Below are positions 26,100 to 35,799 of a DNA stretch of 64,000 bases, in pieces (positions within the stretch are counted from its first letter, which is position 1; each line of letters begins with the position of its first letter). Location: positions 43,466 to 107,465 of the forward strand of contig JASJAW010000005.1 of assembly GCA_030066795.1 (NCBI GenBank). The letters run 5' to 3'. A program made the position numbers and the translations under genes. Below the pieces are notes generated by a model. It worked only from the letters and a program-made list of their open reading frames with translations, had not been told where the DNA came from and did not search any database. This DNA is from Dinoroseobacter sp. Its GTDB lineage: Bacteria > Pseudomonadota > Alphaproteobacteria > Rhodobacterales > Rhodobacteraceae.

Positions 26100-27350
26100 T
26101 TAGCCCGGTTTTGTCACCGTGATCTGCGTTACATCGCAGTTTCCGTAGTGAAAGGTAGCGGCACAAGATGTCAGATAAAAGTTCCACATGCGGCGAAATC
26201 TGTCATCGAAGCCCAGGGACGACACCTCGTCCCAACGGTCATTAAAAACGTCGTGCCAGCGGCGCAGTGTCTGGCTGTAGCTTTCGCCAAATTCAACCGA
26301 CCGTTTGACCTCAAGCCCAGCCCTGCGGACCTGCTCGCGCAGGATTGTGGGCCCGGGCAACATACCGCCGGGAAAGATGTATTTCTGGATGAAATCGACT
26401 CCATTGCGGTAGATCTCGAACCGGCGGTCCTGAACTGTGATGATCTGCAATGTGGCGTTGCGCCCGGGTTTAAGGCGCTCGCGCAGCGTGTCGAAGTATG
26501 TGGGCCAGTATTTCTCGCCAACAGCCTCGAACATCTCAATTGAAGCGATCCCATCATAGAGCCCCCGCTCATCGCGATAATCCTGCAGTTTGATTTCGAC
26601 TTGATCGCTCAGGCCCGCTTTCGCGATCCGATCCACCGCGTAGTTGTACTGTTCCTGGCTGATGGTCAGGCCAGTCACCTTCAGTCCACGTTCTTTCGCT
26701 GCATACTCTGCAAAGCCGCCCCAGCCGCACCCGATTTCTAAAACGTGATCACCGGCTTCAGCCCCCATCTCATCGACCATGGAAGCGTATTTCATCTCCT
26801 GAGCCGTCTCGAGGCTCTCCTGTCCAGTTTCAAAGAGCGCCGACGAGTAGGTCATCGTGTCATCGAGCCACAGGCCGTAGAAGTCGTTACCAAGATCATA
26901 GTGGTAGGAAATGTTCTTCTTGGCCTGGCGTCTGGAGTTAGAGCGCAGCCAGTGCCGGGTTTTTTCAAACGCACGCAGAAGCCCCATGCCGGGGAACGCG
27001 TCATAGATCTCATCGTTGTCGGCATGAATGAGATCCATAAAGGCCTGCAGGTCCGGCGTGCTCCACCATCCTTCGAGATACGCATCACAAAAGCCCAAGT
27101 CCCCTTCGCGGATCAATCGCGCGAAAATGTCCGGGTTGTGGACATGCAGCTCGGCGACCGGCCCGGGCTGCGCGCCTTCCGCGCGAAACCTGCGGCCGTC
27201 GGGAAGGAAAAAATCCATGCGACCATGGGACATCTTCTGCGCCTGATCGAACACAGTGGCGAAATAACGTGGCAACTTCGCTTCGCCCTTTACGCTGGTC
27301 AAAGGAGGCTCTCCACTGCCCTTGGTACTCGCAAGCATTTGCATCGTCAT
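26100..27350 (-). CDS. cfa: Cyclopropane-fatty-acyl-phospholipid synthase family protein
   Basis: A 416-aa SAM-dependent enzyme of the CFA synthase family, which methylenates unsaturated acyl chains in membrane phospholipids. The SAM motif is VLEIGCGWGGFAEYAA (about 203-218), with SYHYDLGNDFYGLWLD before it and GGMLPGPTILREQVRRAGLE toward the end. The ATG at 27350 is used; another two codons later has AAGGA five nt upstream and is equally possible. It lies directly downstream of phr. Confidence 0.9.
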   Translation of the reverse strand: MTMQMLASTKGSGEPPLTSVKGEAKLPRYFATVFDQAQKMSHGRMDFFLPDGRRFRAEGAQPGPVAELHVHNPDIFARLIREGDLGFCDAYLEGWWSTPDLQAFMDLIHADNDEIYDAFPGMGLLRAFEKTRHWLRSNSRRQAKKNISYHYDLGNDFYGLWLDDTMTYSSALFETGQESLETAQEMKYASMVDEMGAEAGDHVLEIGCGWGGFAEYAAKERGLKVTGLTISQEQYNYAVDRIAKAGLSDQVEIKLQDYRDERGLYDGIASIEMFEAVGEKYWPTYFDTLRERLKPGRNATLQIITVQDRRFEIYRNGVDFIQKYIFPGGMLPGPTILREQVRRAGLEVKRSVEFGESYSQTLRRWHDVFNDRWDEVSSLGFDDRFRRMWNFYLTSCAATFHYGNCDVTQITVTKPG

Positions 27351-27433
27351 CCTTTCGTCCCTTGTCGCAAACCTGTGTCCGCGAATAAGCAACCTGACAC
27401 TTCGTCAATGGCCCGTTACACGAAATATGTCAA

Positions 27434-28867
27434 TTATGCAGCGGTCTTACGAGCTTGATAGGCCGCCAAAGCGCGTTGCCGCCCTTCGTCAAGAGCAACG
27501 ATCGGCTCCGGGTAAGTCGCAGTGGGCGTCAAGCCCCAAGACATCGGTACAGCTTCGAAATAGCTCAAAGCGGTCGCGCTTGGCTGATCGTAGGGTTCAG
27601 CGAGCCAGGCTTTCTGATATGCCCCGTCCCGGTCAAACTTGTCGAGCTGCGTGTCCGGGTTGAACACCCGGAAATAGGGCGCTGCATCGGGGCCAGAACC
27701 GGCTGCCCATTGCCAGCCCATGGCGTTTGCCGCCGGATCCCAGTCCACAAGACAGTCTTCAAACCATTTCAATCCGACCTTCCAATGGGTCATGAGATGC
27801 TTGGTTAAATACGAGGCCACGATCATGCGCCCGCGATTGTGCATCCGACCGGTCACATACATCTCGCGCATGGCGGCATCGACAAATCGCACGCCGGTCC
27901 GTCCTTGCTTCCATGCTTCCGCCTCGGCACCACCCTCCTGCCAGGGGAAGGTGTCCCATTCAGGTCGCCAGTTACCGCTGGCAATATGCGGCGTGTGGAA
28001 GAGAAGATGGTACGAGAATTCACGCCAGACAAGCTCTTTGAGAAAGGTCTCAGCCCCGGGCTTGCCCTCCGCCAAGGCGCGCTGTCCCGCCGCCCACACG
28101 GTGCGAGGGCCGATCTCACCATAGGTGAGGTTTTCGCTCAGCCCCGAAGTGCCCTCAACGCCAGGAATATCCCGCGCGCGGTCATAGTCTGCGACCCTGC
28201 CTGCAATAAATGCCTCAAGCCGGTGCAGCGCGGCCTCTTCCCCGAGGGTCAGATAAGGCCGCACCACATCGCGCCCGCGCCGCATCTGCTCGCCGAGGCC
28301 CCAATCTGCCAGCTCATCGCTGTCAGGCCACACCTCTGGTGCCTCCATCCGGGTCGGGGCGGCAGCCGACGCACCCGGGTCTCGCTCCCGCACGGTCTTC
28401 CAAAACGGCGTGTAGACTTTATAAAACGCCCCTGCCCCCGTCGCGACGGTCCATGGCTCAAACAGCAGGTGACCGCTGTGGCTTTCCGCAGCGATACCCG
28501 CGTCTTTCAGGCCTGCTTTCACAGCGCTGTCGCGCGCGATCTGGTCAGGATCATATTGGCGGGTCCAATGCACCGCGCGCGCGCCGGTTTCGCCGACCAG
28601 ATCGCGGAGCACTTGAAGCGCGTCTCCGCGCCGCAGGATCAAGCGCGATCCCCGCGTCTCCAGAGTGCGCGCGAACGCCTCGACCCCTAACCCGAAACGC
28701 CATTTCGGGGCCGCACCCAATGCGTCGAGCACCGGGTCGCAAATGAAAACGGGGATCACCGGCGCACCGCTGGCCAAGGCCGCTGTCAAAGCCGGATTAT
28801 CGTTTAAGCGCAGATCCCTGCGCACCCACCAAAGGACCGGTGCCATACCCATCGCGTCTACCTTCAT
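27434..28867 (-). CDS. phr: Deoxyribodipyrimidine photolyase
   Basis: A 477-aa flavoprotein of the photolyase/cryptochrome family that repairs cyclobutane pyrimidine dimers with light. The N-terminal antenna domain begins PVLWWVRRDLRLNDNPAL; the FAD domain shows TSGLSENLTYGEIGPRTVW, LKELVWREFSYHLLFH, MREMYVTGRMHNRGRMIVAS and DPAANAMGWQWAAGSGPDA. All are class I CPD photolyase signatures. ATGs at codons 6 and 8 are alternative starts. Placement next to cfa hints at a stress-protection group. Confidence 0.95.
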   Translation of the reverse strand: MKVDAMGMAPVLWWVRRDLRLNDNPALTAALASGAPVIPVFICDPVLDALGAAPKWRFGLGVEAFARTLETRGSRLILRRGDALQVLRDLVGETGARAVHWTRQYDPDQIARDSAVKAGLKDAGIAAESHSGHLLFEPWTVATGAGAFYKVYTPFWKTVRERDPGASAAAPTRMEAPEVWPDSDELADWGLGEQMRRGRDVVRPYLTLGEEAALHRLEAFIAGRVADYDRARDIPGVEGTSGLSENLTYGEIGPRTVWAAGQRALAEGKPGAETFLKELVWREFSYHLLFHTPHIASGNWRPEWDTFPWQEGGAEAEAWKQGRTGVRFVDAAMREMYVTGRMHNRGRMIVASYLTKHLMTHWKVGLKWFEDCLVDWDPAANAMGWQWAAGSGPDAAPYFRVFNPDTQLDKFDRDGAYQKAWLAEPYDQPSATALSYFEAVPMSWGLTPTATYPEPIVALDEGRQRALAAYQARKTAA

Positions 28868-29003
28868 GCCTCATACCCGCGAGATGGCGCACAACCCGAT
28901 CTGGTCAAGAGACTGCCTGCGCGTTCACATCTGGACTCGTCGCAGCCGAAAGCGTTTCGCTGCCGGGTCTAAGGAGCCTCAGACGCGCAGGCCCCGGCTG
29001 CAC

Positions 29004-29987
29004 TCAGTTTCCCAGCATCCATACGCCCTCGGGCCAGAAAGCATGATAGGCGAAAGCAAACATCACGTCATGGGGAAGATCGCGACCGGATGCATCACGA
29101 ACACGGATCGCCCCCACATCGCGACCCTGCGAAATCTGCTCGGTATCGAGTGCCGAGGCTTTTCCCGCTGTCCATGTAATCGTGACACCTGCTTCGGTCA
29201 GCTCTTCGACATTCGCCAGCCGTTCCAGGGGCCAGGCGCGGTCTCCCACGCGCACGACGCGGGCGAGCGCCGGGATCCCATGTGGCGGCTCTTCTCCGGA
29301 ATACAGAAACGGCCGCCTCGAACTGTCGTAATTCACATAGGGGTTCCGGCCATAGGCCCGCCGCAATGGCGGTTCGGCCATAACCAGCCCATCAGGATTG
29401 CGCATCTTGAAGGCAGCGTAGCTTTCCATCCAGGTCGGCAGCTGGGTCAAAACCTCGCCGGTATAAAGCCCGACGATGCCTTCACCGACCGCCTGCTGCC
29501 ACCAGCTCTCGGTCTCGCGATCATACATCACCATGTCGGATTTACGCAGTTTGCCGGTTACTCCAAGGGTCAGAACCTCTTCGCCGAGCCGCCGGTCAAA
29601 CGTGATCGCCGAGTTACACAGCGGGCAGAACGTGACAGCGATGGGCACCCCGCCAACGGTATCATTTACGATCTCGTGCCACATCAGGTACCGGATCGGA
29701 TAGGCGCGTGGCCGAGCGTTCTCAATCTCGACCGCGATGACCGGCTCGCGGTCCTCGATGGTGGTTTTCTGATCAATCGTGACGAACTGCGGATCGCTCA
29801 GCGCAGGAATACCGTCCTTGCCCGGGCCACCGGACATTATCTCGTTCAAGGGGACCGAGTGCAGGTCGAAATCCGTGTTGGGCCACTCGTGCTTCCAAAA
29901 ATTGGGGTCAGCCGATGCAGCAGCGATACTCAATGAAACGGCCAGGGCCGATTGGCAAAGACGTTTTGTCAAAAAATATAGGGTCAT
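29004..29987 (-). CDS. Exported DUF3179 protein
   Basis: A 327-aa protein beginning with a hydrophobic signal-like segment (LCQSALAVSLSIAAASA). The mature part carries DUF3179 hallmarks: AYPIRYLMWHEIVNDTVGGV, then the cysteine motif TFCPLCNSA and the following LGVTGKLRKSDMVMYDRETE. The two cysteines (CPLC) could bind metal or be redox-active. Function is not established for this family. The start has GGGAGGAG upstream; no operon partner is obvious. Confidence 0.88.
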   Translation of the reverse strand: MTLYFLTKRLCQSALAVSLSIAAASADPNFWKHEWPNTDFDLHSVPLNEIMSGGPGKDGIPALSDPQFVTIDQKTTIEDREPVIAVEIENARPRAYPIRYLMWHEIVNDTVGGVPIAVTFCPLCNSAITFDRRLGEEVLTLGVTGKLRKSDMVMYDRETESWWQQAVGEGIVGLYTGEVLTQLPTWMESYAAFKMRNPDGLVMAEPPLRRAYGRNPYVNYDSSRRPFLYSGEEPPHGIPALARVVRVGDRAWPLERLANVEELTEAGVTITWTAGKASALDTEQISQGRDVGAIRVRDASGRDLPHDVMFAFAYHAFWPEGVWMLGN

Positions 29988-30043
29988 GGGGCTCCTCCCG
30001 ACCAGGTCTGTTCAAGACATGGCAGCCCCCCCTTGATAGCGCT

Positions 30044-30071
30044 AGCCCGCCACACGGAGGCGTGACGGGCT
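30044..30071. terminator. Hairpin 3' of the exported cyclophilin gene
   Basis: AGCCCG (30044-30049) pairs with CGGGCT (30066-30071), extended by CAC/GTG across one mismatch. The short T run is on the plus strand side, so for the minus-strand cyclophilin transcript this is a stem without a U tract. Confidence 0.35.
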
Positions 30072-30082
30072 TTGATCTGTGG

Positions 30083-30631
30083 TCAGTCGATGACTCGCAC
30101 CGTGACCATGCGGTCAGGCTGGCCGACAACGGCCCCGTTCGGCCCGGTCCCGCGTTTGATCGCGTCGACGATCTCCATGCCCGACGTCACCTGTCCCACG
30201 ACCGTGTACTCGCCATTCAGGAACGGGCCCGGGGCGAACATGATGAAGAACTGGCTGTTGGCCGAGTTCGGGTTTTGTGCCCGGGCCATGCCTACCGTGC
30301 CGCGATCATAAGGGACCTCGGAGAATTCAGCCTGCAGGTCAGGCCGCTCGGAACCGCCAGTACCAGCACGCCGCATGTCTGCGCCCATTTTTCCAAACTG
30401 GACATCGCCGGTCTGGGCCATGAACCCATCTATCACACGGTGAAAGACCACATCGTTATAAGCGCCTTCGGCCGCGAGCGCCGCGATCTGCTCCACGTGG
30501 CCGGGGGCGACGTCTTCTAGCAAGTCGATGGTTATGGTGCCGTTGGCGCCCTCGCCTGCGACCTCGATCTCAAGCCCGGTGGCGAACGCAGGCGCTGCCA
30601 GCAGGCTCAGGGCAAACGCGAAGCTACGCAT
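30083..30631 (-). CDS. Exported peptidyl-prolyl cis-trans isomerase (cyclophilin)
   Basis: A 182-aa cyclophilin with a signal peptide ([15 protein letters not shown]), so it acts in the periplasm. Core family text: [40 protein letters not shown] and VVGQVTSGMEIVDAIKRG. It overlaps the stop of the cytosolic cyclophilin gene upstream, and the two share most of their core motifs, indicating a tandem duplication with one copy gaining export. Confidence 0.93.
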   Translation of the reverse strand: MRSFAFALSLLAAPAFATGLEIEVAGEGANGTITIDLLEDVAPGHVEQIAALAAEGAYNDVVFHRVIDGFMAQTGDVQFGKMGADMRRAGTGGSERPDLQAEFSEVPYDRGTVGMARAQNPNSANSQFFIMFAPGPFLNGEYTVVGQVTSGMEIVDAIKRGTGPNGAVVGQPDRMVTVRVID

Positions 30632-31130
30632 CGGCGGCCACTTTCACCGAGATCATGCGATCGGGGTTCATCGGCGGCTCGCCCCGCAGGATCTTGTCGA
30701 CATGCTCCATCCCTTCGATCACACGGCCATAGACCGTGTACTGCCCGTTCAGAAAATGGTTGTCATTGAAGTTGATGAAGAACTGCGAATTGGCGGAGTC
30801 CGGGTTTTGGCTCCGCGCCGCGCCCAGCGTACCCCGATCATGCGGCAGCTTCGAAAACTCGGCCGGCAGGTTTGGCAGGTCCGACCCACCTGTGCCCGCC
30901 ATACGGATGTTGAAATCCTTTTCGGCGTTTCCGTTGGCCACGTCGCCGGTTTGCGCCATGAACCCGTCGATGACCCGATGAAAGACCACGTTGTCATAGG
31001 CCCCGGAGCGCGCCAGTTCCTTCATCCGCTCGGAATGCTTGGGCGCCACATCGGGCAAGAGCTCGATCACGACGGTGCCGTCTTTCAGCTCCATCAGAAT
31101 CGTGTTTTCGGGATCCTTGATCTCGGCCAT
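30624..31130 (-). CDS. Cytosolic peptidyl-prolyl cis-trans isomerase (cyclophilin)
   Basis: A 168-aa cyclophilin without a signal peptide. Core motifs [20 protein letters not shown] and [20 protein letters not shown] match the exported paralogue. It speeds proline isomerisation during folding. The ATG has GGAGGG upstream. It lies divergent from pgk across a 140-nt gap. Confidence 0.94.
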   Translation of the reverse strand: MAEIKDPENTILMELKDGTVVIELLPDVAPKHSERMKELARSGAYDNVVFHRVIDGFMAQTGDVANGNAEKDFNIRMAGTGGSDLPNLPAEFSKLPHDRGTLGAARSQNPDSANSQFFINFNDNHFLNGQYTVYGRVIEGMEHVDKILRGEPPMNPDRMISVKVAADA

Positions 31131-31270
31131 CTGGCCCTCCTGTCGGTCTTTGTTCGCGGCGGACCCTAGTGCGCTTGGCGGCGAAGGGAAAGGCCCCCTG
31201 CAAACCGGAGTTGACGGGCGGGCGGTCTTTGGCCCACACGTTTGCGAGACATCACGACCGGAGAACCACC

Positions 31271-32452
31271 ATGAGCTGGAAAACCCTCGACGATCTCGAC
31301 CTCGCCGGCAAAACCGTATTGACGCGGGTGGACATCAACGTCCCGGTCGACGACGGCAAAGTGACCGACGCGACCCGGATCGAGCGGATCGTGCCCACGG
31401 TTCAGGACATTTTGGCGAAGGGCGGGCGCGTTGTTCTGCTCGCGCATTTTGGGCGTCCCAAGGGCAAGGTCGTACCAGAGATGTCGCTGCGCATGGTACT
31501 ACCAGCATTGGAAGGCGCTCTGGGTCGGTCTGTCACCTTCGTGGAGCAGCCCTCCCCCGATTGGATTGCTCAGCAGCCCGCGGACGCGGTAGTGCTGGTC
31601 GAAAACACTCGCTTCGCGGCGGGCGAAGAAGCCAACGATCCCTTTATGGCGAATTTCCTGGCCAGTCTTGGGGACATCTATTGCAACGATGCCTTTTCCG
31701 CGGCCCATCGCGCGCATGCATCTACCGAGGGCGTTGCGCGCCTGCTGCCCTCCTGTGCCGGTCGGCTCATGCAGGCTGAACTGGAAGCGCTCGAGGCCGC
31801 TCTTGGCGCGCCGGAGCGCCCCGTGGTCGCCGTCGTCGGAGGGGCGAAAGTGTCCACCAAGCTCGAACTGCTGGGGAACCTTGTCGAAAAGGTCGACCAC
31901 CTCGTGATTGGCGGAGGGATGGCCAACACGTTCCTTCTGGCGCAAGGGGTAGAAATCGGAACGTCGCTAGCAGAACGGGAAATGGCGGACACAGCAAGCG
32001 AGATCCTGACCAGAGCGGAAAGCGCTGGATGCGAGATCATTCTGCCCGTCGATATCGCTGTCGCGCCGAAGTTCGAAGCGCGGGACGAAGCCCATTATGT
32101 GGACGTCAACGCCTGCCCTGCCGATCAAATGATCCTAGATGCTGGTCCGAAAAGCGTTGCGCGGATCAAGGCAGCGGTCGACAACGCGAAAACCCTTGTG
32201 ATGAATGGCCCACTCGGTGTGTTCGAGCTCACCCCCTATCACGCGGGCACATTTGGCATGATCGACCATATCGCCGAACGCACAAGAAATGGGGAACTGA
32301 CTTCTATCGCAGGAGGTGGAGATACAGTTGCAGCAATCAACGCCGCAGAACGAGCTGCGGATTTCAGCTATATATCCACCGCCGGCGGCGCGTTCCTGGA
32401 ATGGATGGAAGGCAAAACGCTGCCCGGTGTCGCGGCGCTTGAGGGAAAGTAA
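31271..32452 (+). CDS. pgk: Phosphoglycerate kinase
   Basis: A 393-aa glycolytic/gluconeogenic enzyme interconverting 1,3-bisphosphoglycerate and 3-phosphoglycerate with ADP/ATP. Family markers: [61 protein letters not shown] and [10 protein letters not shown]. The ATG at 31271 follows GACCGGAG; upstream in-frame codons overlap the promoter region. Confidence 0.97.
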   Translation: MSWKTLDDLDLAGKTVLTRVDINVPVDDGKVTDATRIERIVPTVQDILAKGGRVVLLAHFGRPKGKVVPEMSLRMVLPALEGALGRSVTFVEQPSPDWIAQQPADAVVLVENTRFAAGEEANDPFMANFLASLGDIYCNDAFSAAHRAHASTEGVARLLPSCAGRLMQAELEALEAALGAPERPVVAVVGGAKVSTKLELLGNLVEKVDHLVIGGGMANTFLLAQGVEIGTSLAEREMADTASEILTRAESAGCEIILPVDIAVAPKFEARDEAHYVDVNACPADQMILDAGPKSVARIKAAVDNAKTLVMNGPLGVFELTPYHAGTFGMIDHIAERTRNGELTSIAGGGDTVAAINAAERAADFSYISTAGGAFLEWMEGKTLPGVAALEGK

Positions 32453-32496
32453 GAGCTTCTAACTTTTCCATTGACCTCAAAGTAAGAGGCTCTAAC
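32446..32496 (+). repeat. Direct repeat and likely promoter before the SDR gene
   Basis: AAAGTAAGAGCTTCTAAC (32446-32463) and AAAGTAAGAGGCTCTAAC (32479-32496) are 16/18 identical and spaced exactly 33 nt, three helical turns. The first starts inside the pgk stop. The second overlaps a possible promoter, TTGACC (32471-32476) then 16 nt then TAACAT (32493-32498). Two same-face sites over a promoter suggest a repressor operator. Confidence 0.5.
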
Positions 32497-32522
32497 ATAA
32501 CCACAGGCAATGCGAGGATGTT

Positions 32523-33296
32523 ATGACCAATTACACACTGATCACCGGCGCGTCGCAGGGCATCGGCGCGGAGTTTGCCCGCATCGCTGCGCGCGAAGGT
32601 CACAATCTGATCCTAACCGCGCGAAACGAATCTTCGCTTCAATCGCTGGCCAGCGAGCTCGACAATTCCCATGGAATTGAAGCGATTGTCTTGCCTGCGG
32701 ACCTTGCCGAGCCAGGAGCCGCAAAAACACTTTGGGACCGCGCAACCGACGGCAGGCGAGTGGACCGGCTGATCAATAACGCTGGGTTCGGGCTGAACGG
32801 ACCCCTCACTGATTTTCCGTTCCAGGACCATGCCGACCTGCTGGAAGTCAACGTCAATGCCCTCACCAGACTGACCTATCTGGCGATCGACCACATGATG
32901 GCAAACGACGGCGGTCGAATCTTAAATGTGGCGTCAATCCTCGCCTATCTTCCGGGGCCCTATTTTTCGACCTATGGAGGCAGCAAAGCCTTTGTTCTGG
33001 CCTTTAGTGAAGGGCTTTCGAAGGAATTACAGGGCAGTTCGGTCAGCGTCACCGCACTCTGCCCTGGCACAACGCGCACGGGGTTTTTCGACCGCGCGCA
33101 AATGGAGGGTACAAAAGCAGCTGCATCCTCAATGCAAACGCCTGGCGAAGTGGCCAAAACGGGATGGGAGGCGATGACCCGCCGCGCAAGGACTGTGGTC
33201 CCGGGGACTGCCAATCGCGCGCTGGTATTCGCAACACGTTTTGCCCCTCGCGGCGCGTTGGCGGCCACAGCAGCAAAGCTTTTTTCAAAAGCCTGA
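32523..33296 (+). CDS. Short-chain dehydrogenase/reductase
   Basis: A 257-aa classical SDR. The cofactor loop is TGASQGIGAEFARIA (residues 8-22), the structural motif is LINNAGFG, and the active site is Ser in VASILAYLPG with YGGSK providing Tyr and Lys. Arginine after the second strand (TARN) favours NADP(H). The C-terminal part resembles dehydrogenases that act on hydrophobic or small carbonyl substrates, but the substrate is unknown. It probably has its own regulated promoter. Confidence 0.9.
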   Translation: MTNYTLITGASQGIGAEFARIAAREGHNLILTARNESSLQSLASELDNSHGIEAIVLPADLAEPGAAKTLWDRATDGRRVDRLINNAGFGLNGPLTDFPFQDHADLLEVNVNALTRLTYLAIDHMMANDGGRILNVASILAYLPGPYFSTYGGSKAFVLAFSEGLSKELQGSSVSVTALCPGTTRTGFFDRAQMEGTKAAASSMQTPGEVAKTGWEAMTRRARTVVPGTANRALVFATRFAPRGALAATAAKLFSKA

Positions 33297-33387
33297 TTGC
33301 TCCTGTTAGCGCGATCATAATTGCAGGTCGCGCGCCCCTTCGCTAATCCCGGTCTTGAATAGACACGTGAAAGATCGGAGATCCCCA

Positions 33388-34272
33388 ATGTCCATGGCAG
33401 ACAAGATCCGCGGCGGCCAAGGCTTCATCGCAGCGCTCGACCAGTCAGGGGGATCCACGCCGAAGGCTTTGCGCCTCTATGGCGTTGAGGAATCCGCCTA
33501 TTCCAATGAGAGCGAAATGTTTGACCTCATCCACGATATGCGCTCCCGCATCGTGGCAGCCCCCGCCTTTACCGGCGAGAAGGTCATCGGCGCGATCCTG
33601 TTTGAAATGACCATGGACCGGGAATTTGCCGGGAAATCAGCACCCGCTTATTTATGGGAAGACAAGGGCGTTGTCCCCTTCCTCAAAATCGACAAAGGGC
33701 TCGAAGCCGAAGCAAACGGCGTCCAACTCATGAAACCGATGCCCGATCTTGATGCGCTTCTTGAGCGCGCCCGCGGAAAAGGCGTCTTCGGCACAAAAGA
33801 ACGCTCAGTCATCGCGGCTGCCAACCCGGAGGGCATTAAAGCGATCGTTGCCCAGCAGTTCGAAGTCGGTGATCAGGTCTTGGCCCAAGGCCTCGTTCCC
33901 ATCCTTGAGCCAGAAGTCTCGATTTCAATTGCGGATAAGGCAGAAGCGGAAGACATCCTACTGGCCGAAATCCTGGCGCATCTCGACAGCGTTCCGGACG
34001 GCCATCAAGTGATGCTCAAACTGACTTTGCCGAGCAAGGCCAACCTCTACCAGCCGTTGGTGGAGCACCCCAAGGTTATGAAGGTCGTAGCCTTGTCCGG
34101 CGGATACTCCCGCGACGAGGCAAACGCGAAACTGGCCCTGAACACTGGGATGATTGCCTCGTTTTCCCGCGCGCTAACGGAAGGTCTAACTGCCCAGCAA
34201 TCTGACACAGACTTTAATGGTGCAATAGCTGGTGCGATTGACAGCATCCACGCTGCCTCCATTGCCGGATAG
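33388..34272 (+). CDS. Class I fructose-bisphosphate aldolase
   Basis: A 294-aa Schiff-base aldolase cleaving fructose 1,6-bisphosphate. Visible family features: FIAALDQSGGSTPKAL at the N-terminus, PFLKIDKGL (substrate-contact lysine region), LVPILEPEVSI and the Schiff-base lysine region HQVMLKLTLPSKANLY. The ATG at 33388 follows CGGAG; a 5'-extended start at 33355 is less likely. With pgk nearby it gives the window a glycolysis block. Confidence 0.93.
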   Translation: MSMADKIRGGQGFIAALDQSGGSTPKALRLYGVEESAYSNESEMFDLIHDMRSRIVAAPAFTGEKVIGAILFEMTMDREFAGKSAPAYLWEDKGVVPFLKIDKGLEAEANGVQLMKPMPDLDALLERARGKGVFGTKERSVIAAANPEGIKAIVAQQFEVGDQVLAQGLVPILEPEVSISIADKAEAEDILLAEILAHLDSVPDGHQVMLKLTLPSKANLYQPLVEHPKVMKVVALSGGYSRDEANAKLALNTGMIASFSRALTEGLTAQQSDTDFNGAIAGAIDSIHAASIAG

Positions 34273-34404
34273 ATCAGCGTAAGCGACTTTTAGAGAGTCG
34301 TTCCAAGCACAGGGCGTCCCACCCAGGTTTTTTGGGGATTCACAGCAGCGAATCACTATGGTTATATGCCCACACCGCCCAGCAGAGGCGGAACGAGGCA
34401 GAAC

Positions 34405-34707
34405 ATGACGCAACGCTCCACTTCAGCGGCCCTTCACGGGGCCCTTGTGACGCTCGGCGCGCTCTTCTTGGGCGCGTATTTCGTTATGCATGCCGTCCAA
34501 GGCGAGTATGGCGTCTTCAACAGAATGCAGATCGAGGCGGAGGAAGAGCGCCTGATCAAAGAACTTGCCGCGCTTGAAACACAGCTTGCAGACATCGAAA
34601 ACAAGTCTCGCCGTCTCTCAGATGGTTATCTGGATCTTGATCTGCTTGACCAGCAAGCGCGAGACATTCTCGGCTACGCACGTTCGGACGAAATCCTCAT
34701 CCAATAG
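34405..34707 (+). CDS. FtsB/DivIC-like septum formation initiator
   Basis: A 100-aa bitopic membrane protein: short cytosolic N-terminus, one span (ALVTLGALFLGAYFVMHAV) and a periplasmic coiled coil (IEAEEERLIKELAALETQLA and following). This is the FtsB/DivIC layout; FtsB links FtsL and FtsQ in the divisome. The position between aldolase and pdhA parallels the usual ftsB-pdhA order in alphaproteobacteria. The start at 34405 has GAGG upstream. Confidence 0.88.
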   Translation: MTQRSTSAALHGALVTLGALFLGAYFVMHAVQGEYGVFNRMQIEAEEERLIKELAALETQLADIENKSRRLSDGYLDLDLLDQQARDILGYARSDEILIQ

Positions 34708-34743
34708 CCGCGCCCGGTCGCATTGACGAGGTCCACCACGTCG

Positions 34744-34765
34744 TTTAGTTTAACGTTAAACTAAA
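34744..34765 (+). promoter_or_regulatory. Perfect 22-bp palindrome upstream of pdhA
   Basis: TTTAGTTTAAC (34744-34754) is followed directly by its exact reverse complement GTTAAACTAAA (34755-34765). It lies 24 nt before the pdhA ATG. A perfect even palindrome with a central CG is typical of LacI-family operators, but other dimeric regulators are possible. It should control pdhABC. Confidence 0.75.
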
Positions 34766-34789
34766 TGCGTTACTGTGGGAGGGTCACGC

Positions 34790-35785
34790 ATGGCCGCGCG
34801 CAAAACGACCAAAAAGCCTAACATTTCAAAGCAAGAGTTACTCGAATACTACCGCGAGATGCTGTTGATCCGCAGATTTGAAGAGAAGGCGGGTCAACTT
34901 TACGGCATGGGTCTGATCGGAGGTTTCTGTCACCTTTACATCGGACAAGAAGCCGTCGTCGTCGGGTTGGAAGCTGCAGCTTCTGAAGGCGACAAGCGTG
35001 TTACCTCTTATCGCGATCATGGGCATATGCTTGCCTGTGGGATGGACCCCAAGGGCGTGATGGCAGAACTGACCGGTCGCGAAGGGGGATACTCCAAAGG
35101 CAAGGGCGGCTCGATGCACATGTTTTCTAAGGAGAAGCATTTCTACGGCGGCCACGGGATCGTGGGCGCACAGGTCCCCATCGGCGCAGGCCTCGCGTTT
35201 GCCGACAAATACCTCGGAAATGATCGCGTAACATTTACCTATTTCGGCGATGGCGCAGCCAACCAAGGCCAGGTTTACGAGACCTACAACATGGCCGAGC
35301 TTTGGACGCTTCCAGTCATATTCGTCATTGAGAACAACCAATATGCCATGGGAACGTCCGTCTCGCGCTCAACCAAATCCCCGAGCCTTTGGGAACGCGG
35401 CGCAGCCTATGGGATCCCGGGTGAAGAAGTTGACGGCATGGACGTTCTTGCCGTGAAAGCCGCAGGCGAGAAAGCCGTCGCTCACTGCCGAGCGGGCAAA
35501 GGTCCCTATATCCTTGAGGTCAAAACCTATCGTTATCGCGGCCACTCCATGTCCGACCCGGCCAAATACCGAACCCGCGAAGAAGTGCAAAAAGTCCGCG
35601 AACAACGCGACGCGATCGAGCATGTTCGCGAGTTGCTTCTTACGGGCAAGCACGCGACCGAGGATGACCTCAAGGCAATCGACAAAGACATTAAAGCAAT
35701 AGTAAATGAGGCCGCTGAATTCTCCAAAACCAGCCCGGAACCTGCACTGTCGGAGCTTTACACCGACATCTATGCAGACGCCTGA
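34790..35785 (+). CDS. pdhA: Pyruvate dehydrogenase E1 component, alpha subunit
   Basis: A 331-aa subunit of the alpha2beta2-type E1, which decarboxylates pyruvate with thiamine diphosphate. The ThDP/Mg motif is [20 protein letters not shown] followed by [10 protein letters not shown]. The phosphorylation-loop equivalent [15 protein letters not shown] is present, and [16 protein letters not shown] lies near the N-terminus. The start at 34790 follows GGGAGGG. First gene of pdhA-pdhB-pdhC. Confidence 0.97.
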   Translation: MAARKTTKKPNISKQELLEYYREMLLIRRFEEKAGQLYGMGLIGGFCHLYIGQEAVVVGLEAAASEGDKRVTSYRDHGHMLACGMDPKGVMAELTGREGGYSKGKGGSMHMFSKEKHFYGGHGIVGAQVPIGAGLAFADKYLGNDRVTFTYFGDGAANQGQVYETYNMAELWTLPVIFVIENNQYAMGTSVSRSTKSPSLWERGAAYGIPGEEVDGMDVLAVKAAGEKAVAHCRAGKGPYILEVKTYRYRGHSMSDPAKYRTREEVQKVREQRDAIEHVRELLLTGKHATEDDLKAIDKDIKAIVNEAAEFSKTSPEPALSELYTDIYADA

Positions 35786-35799
35786 GGAGGAGCGCAGAT

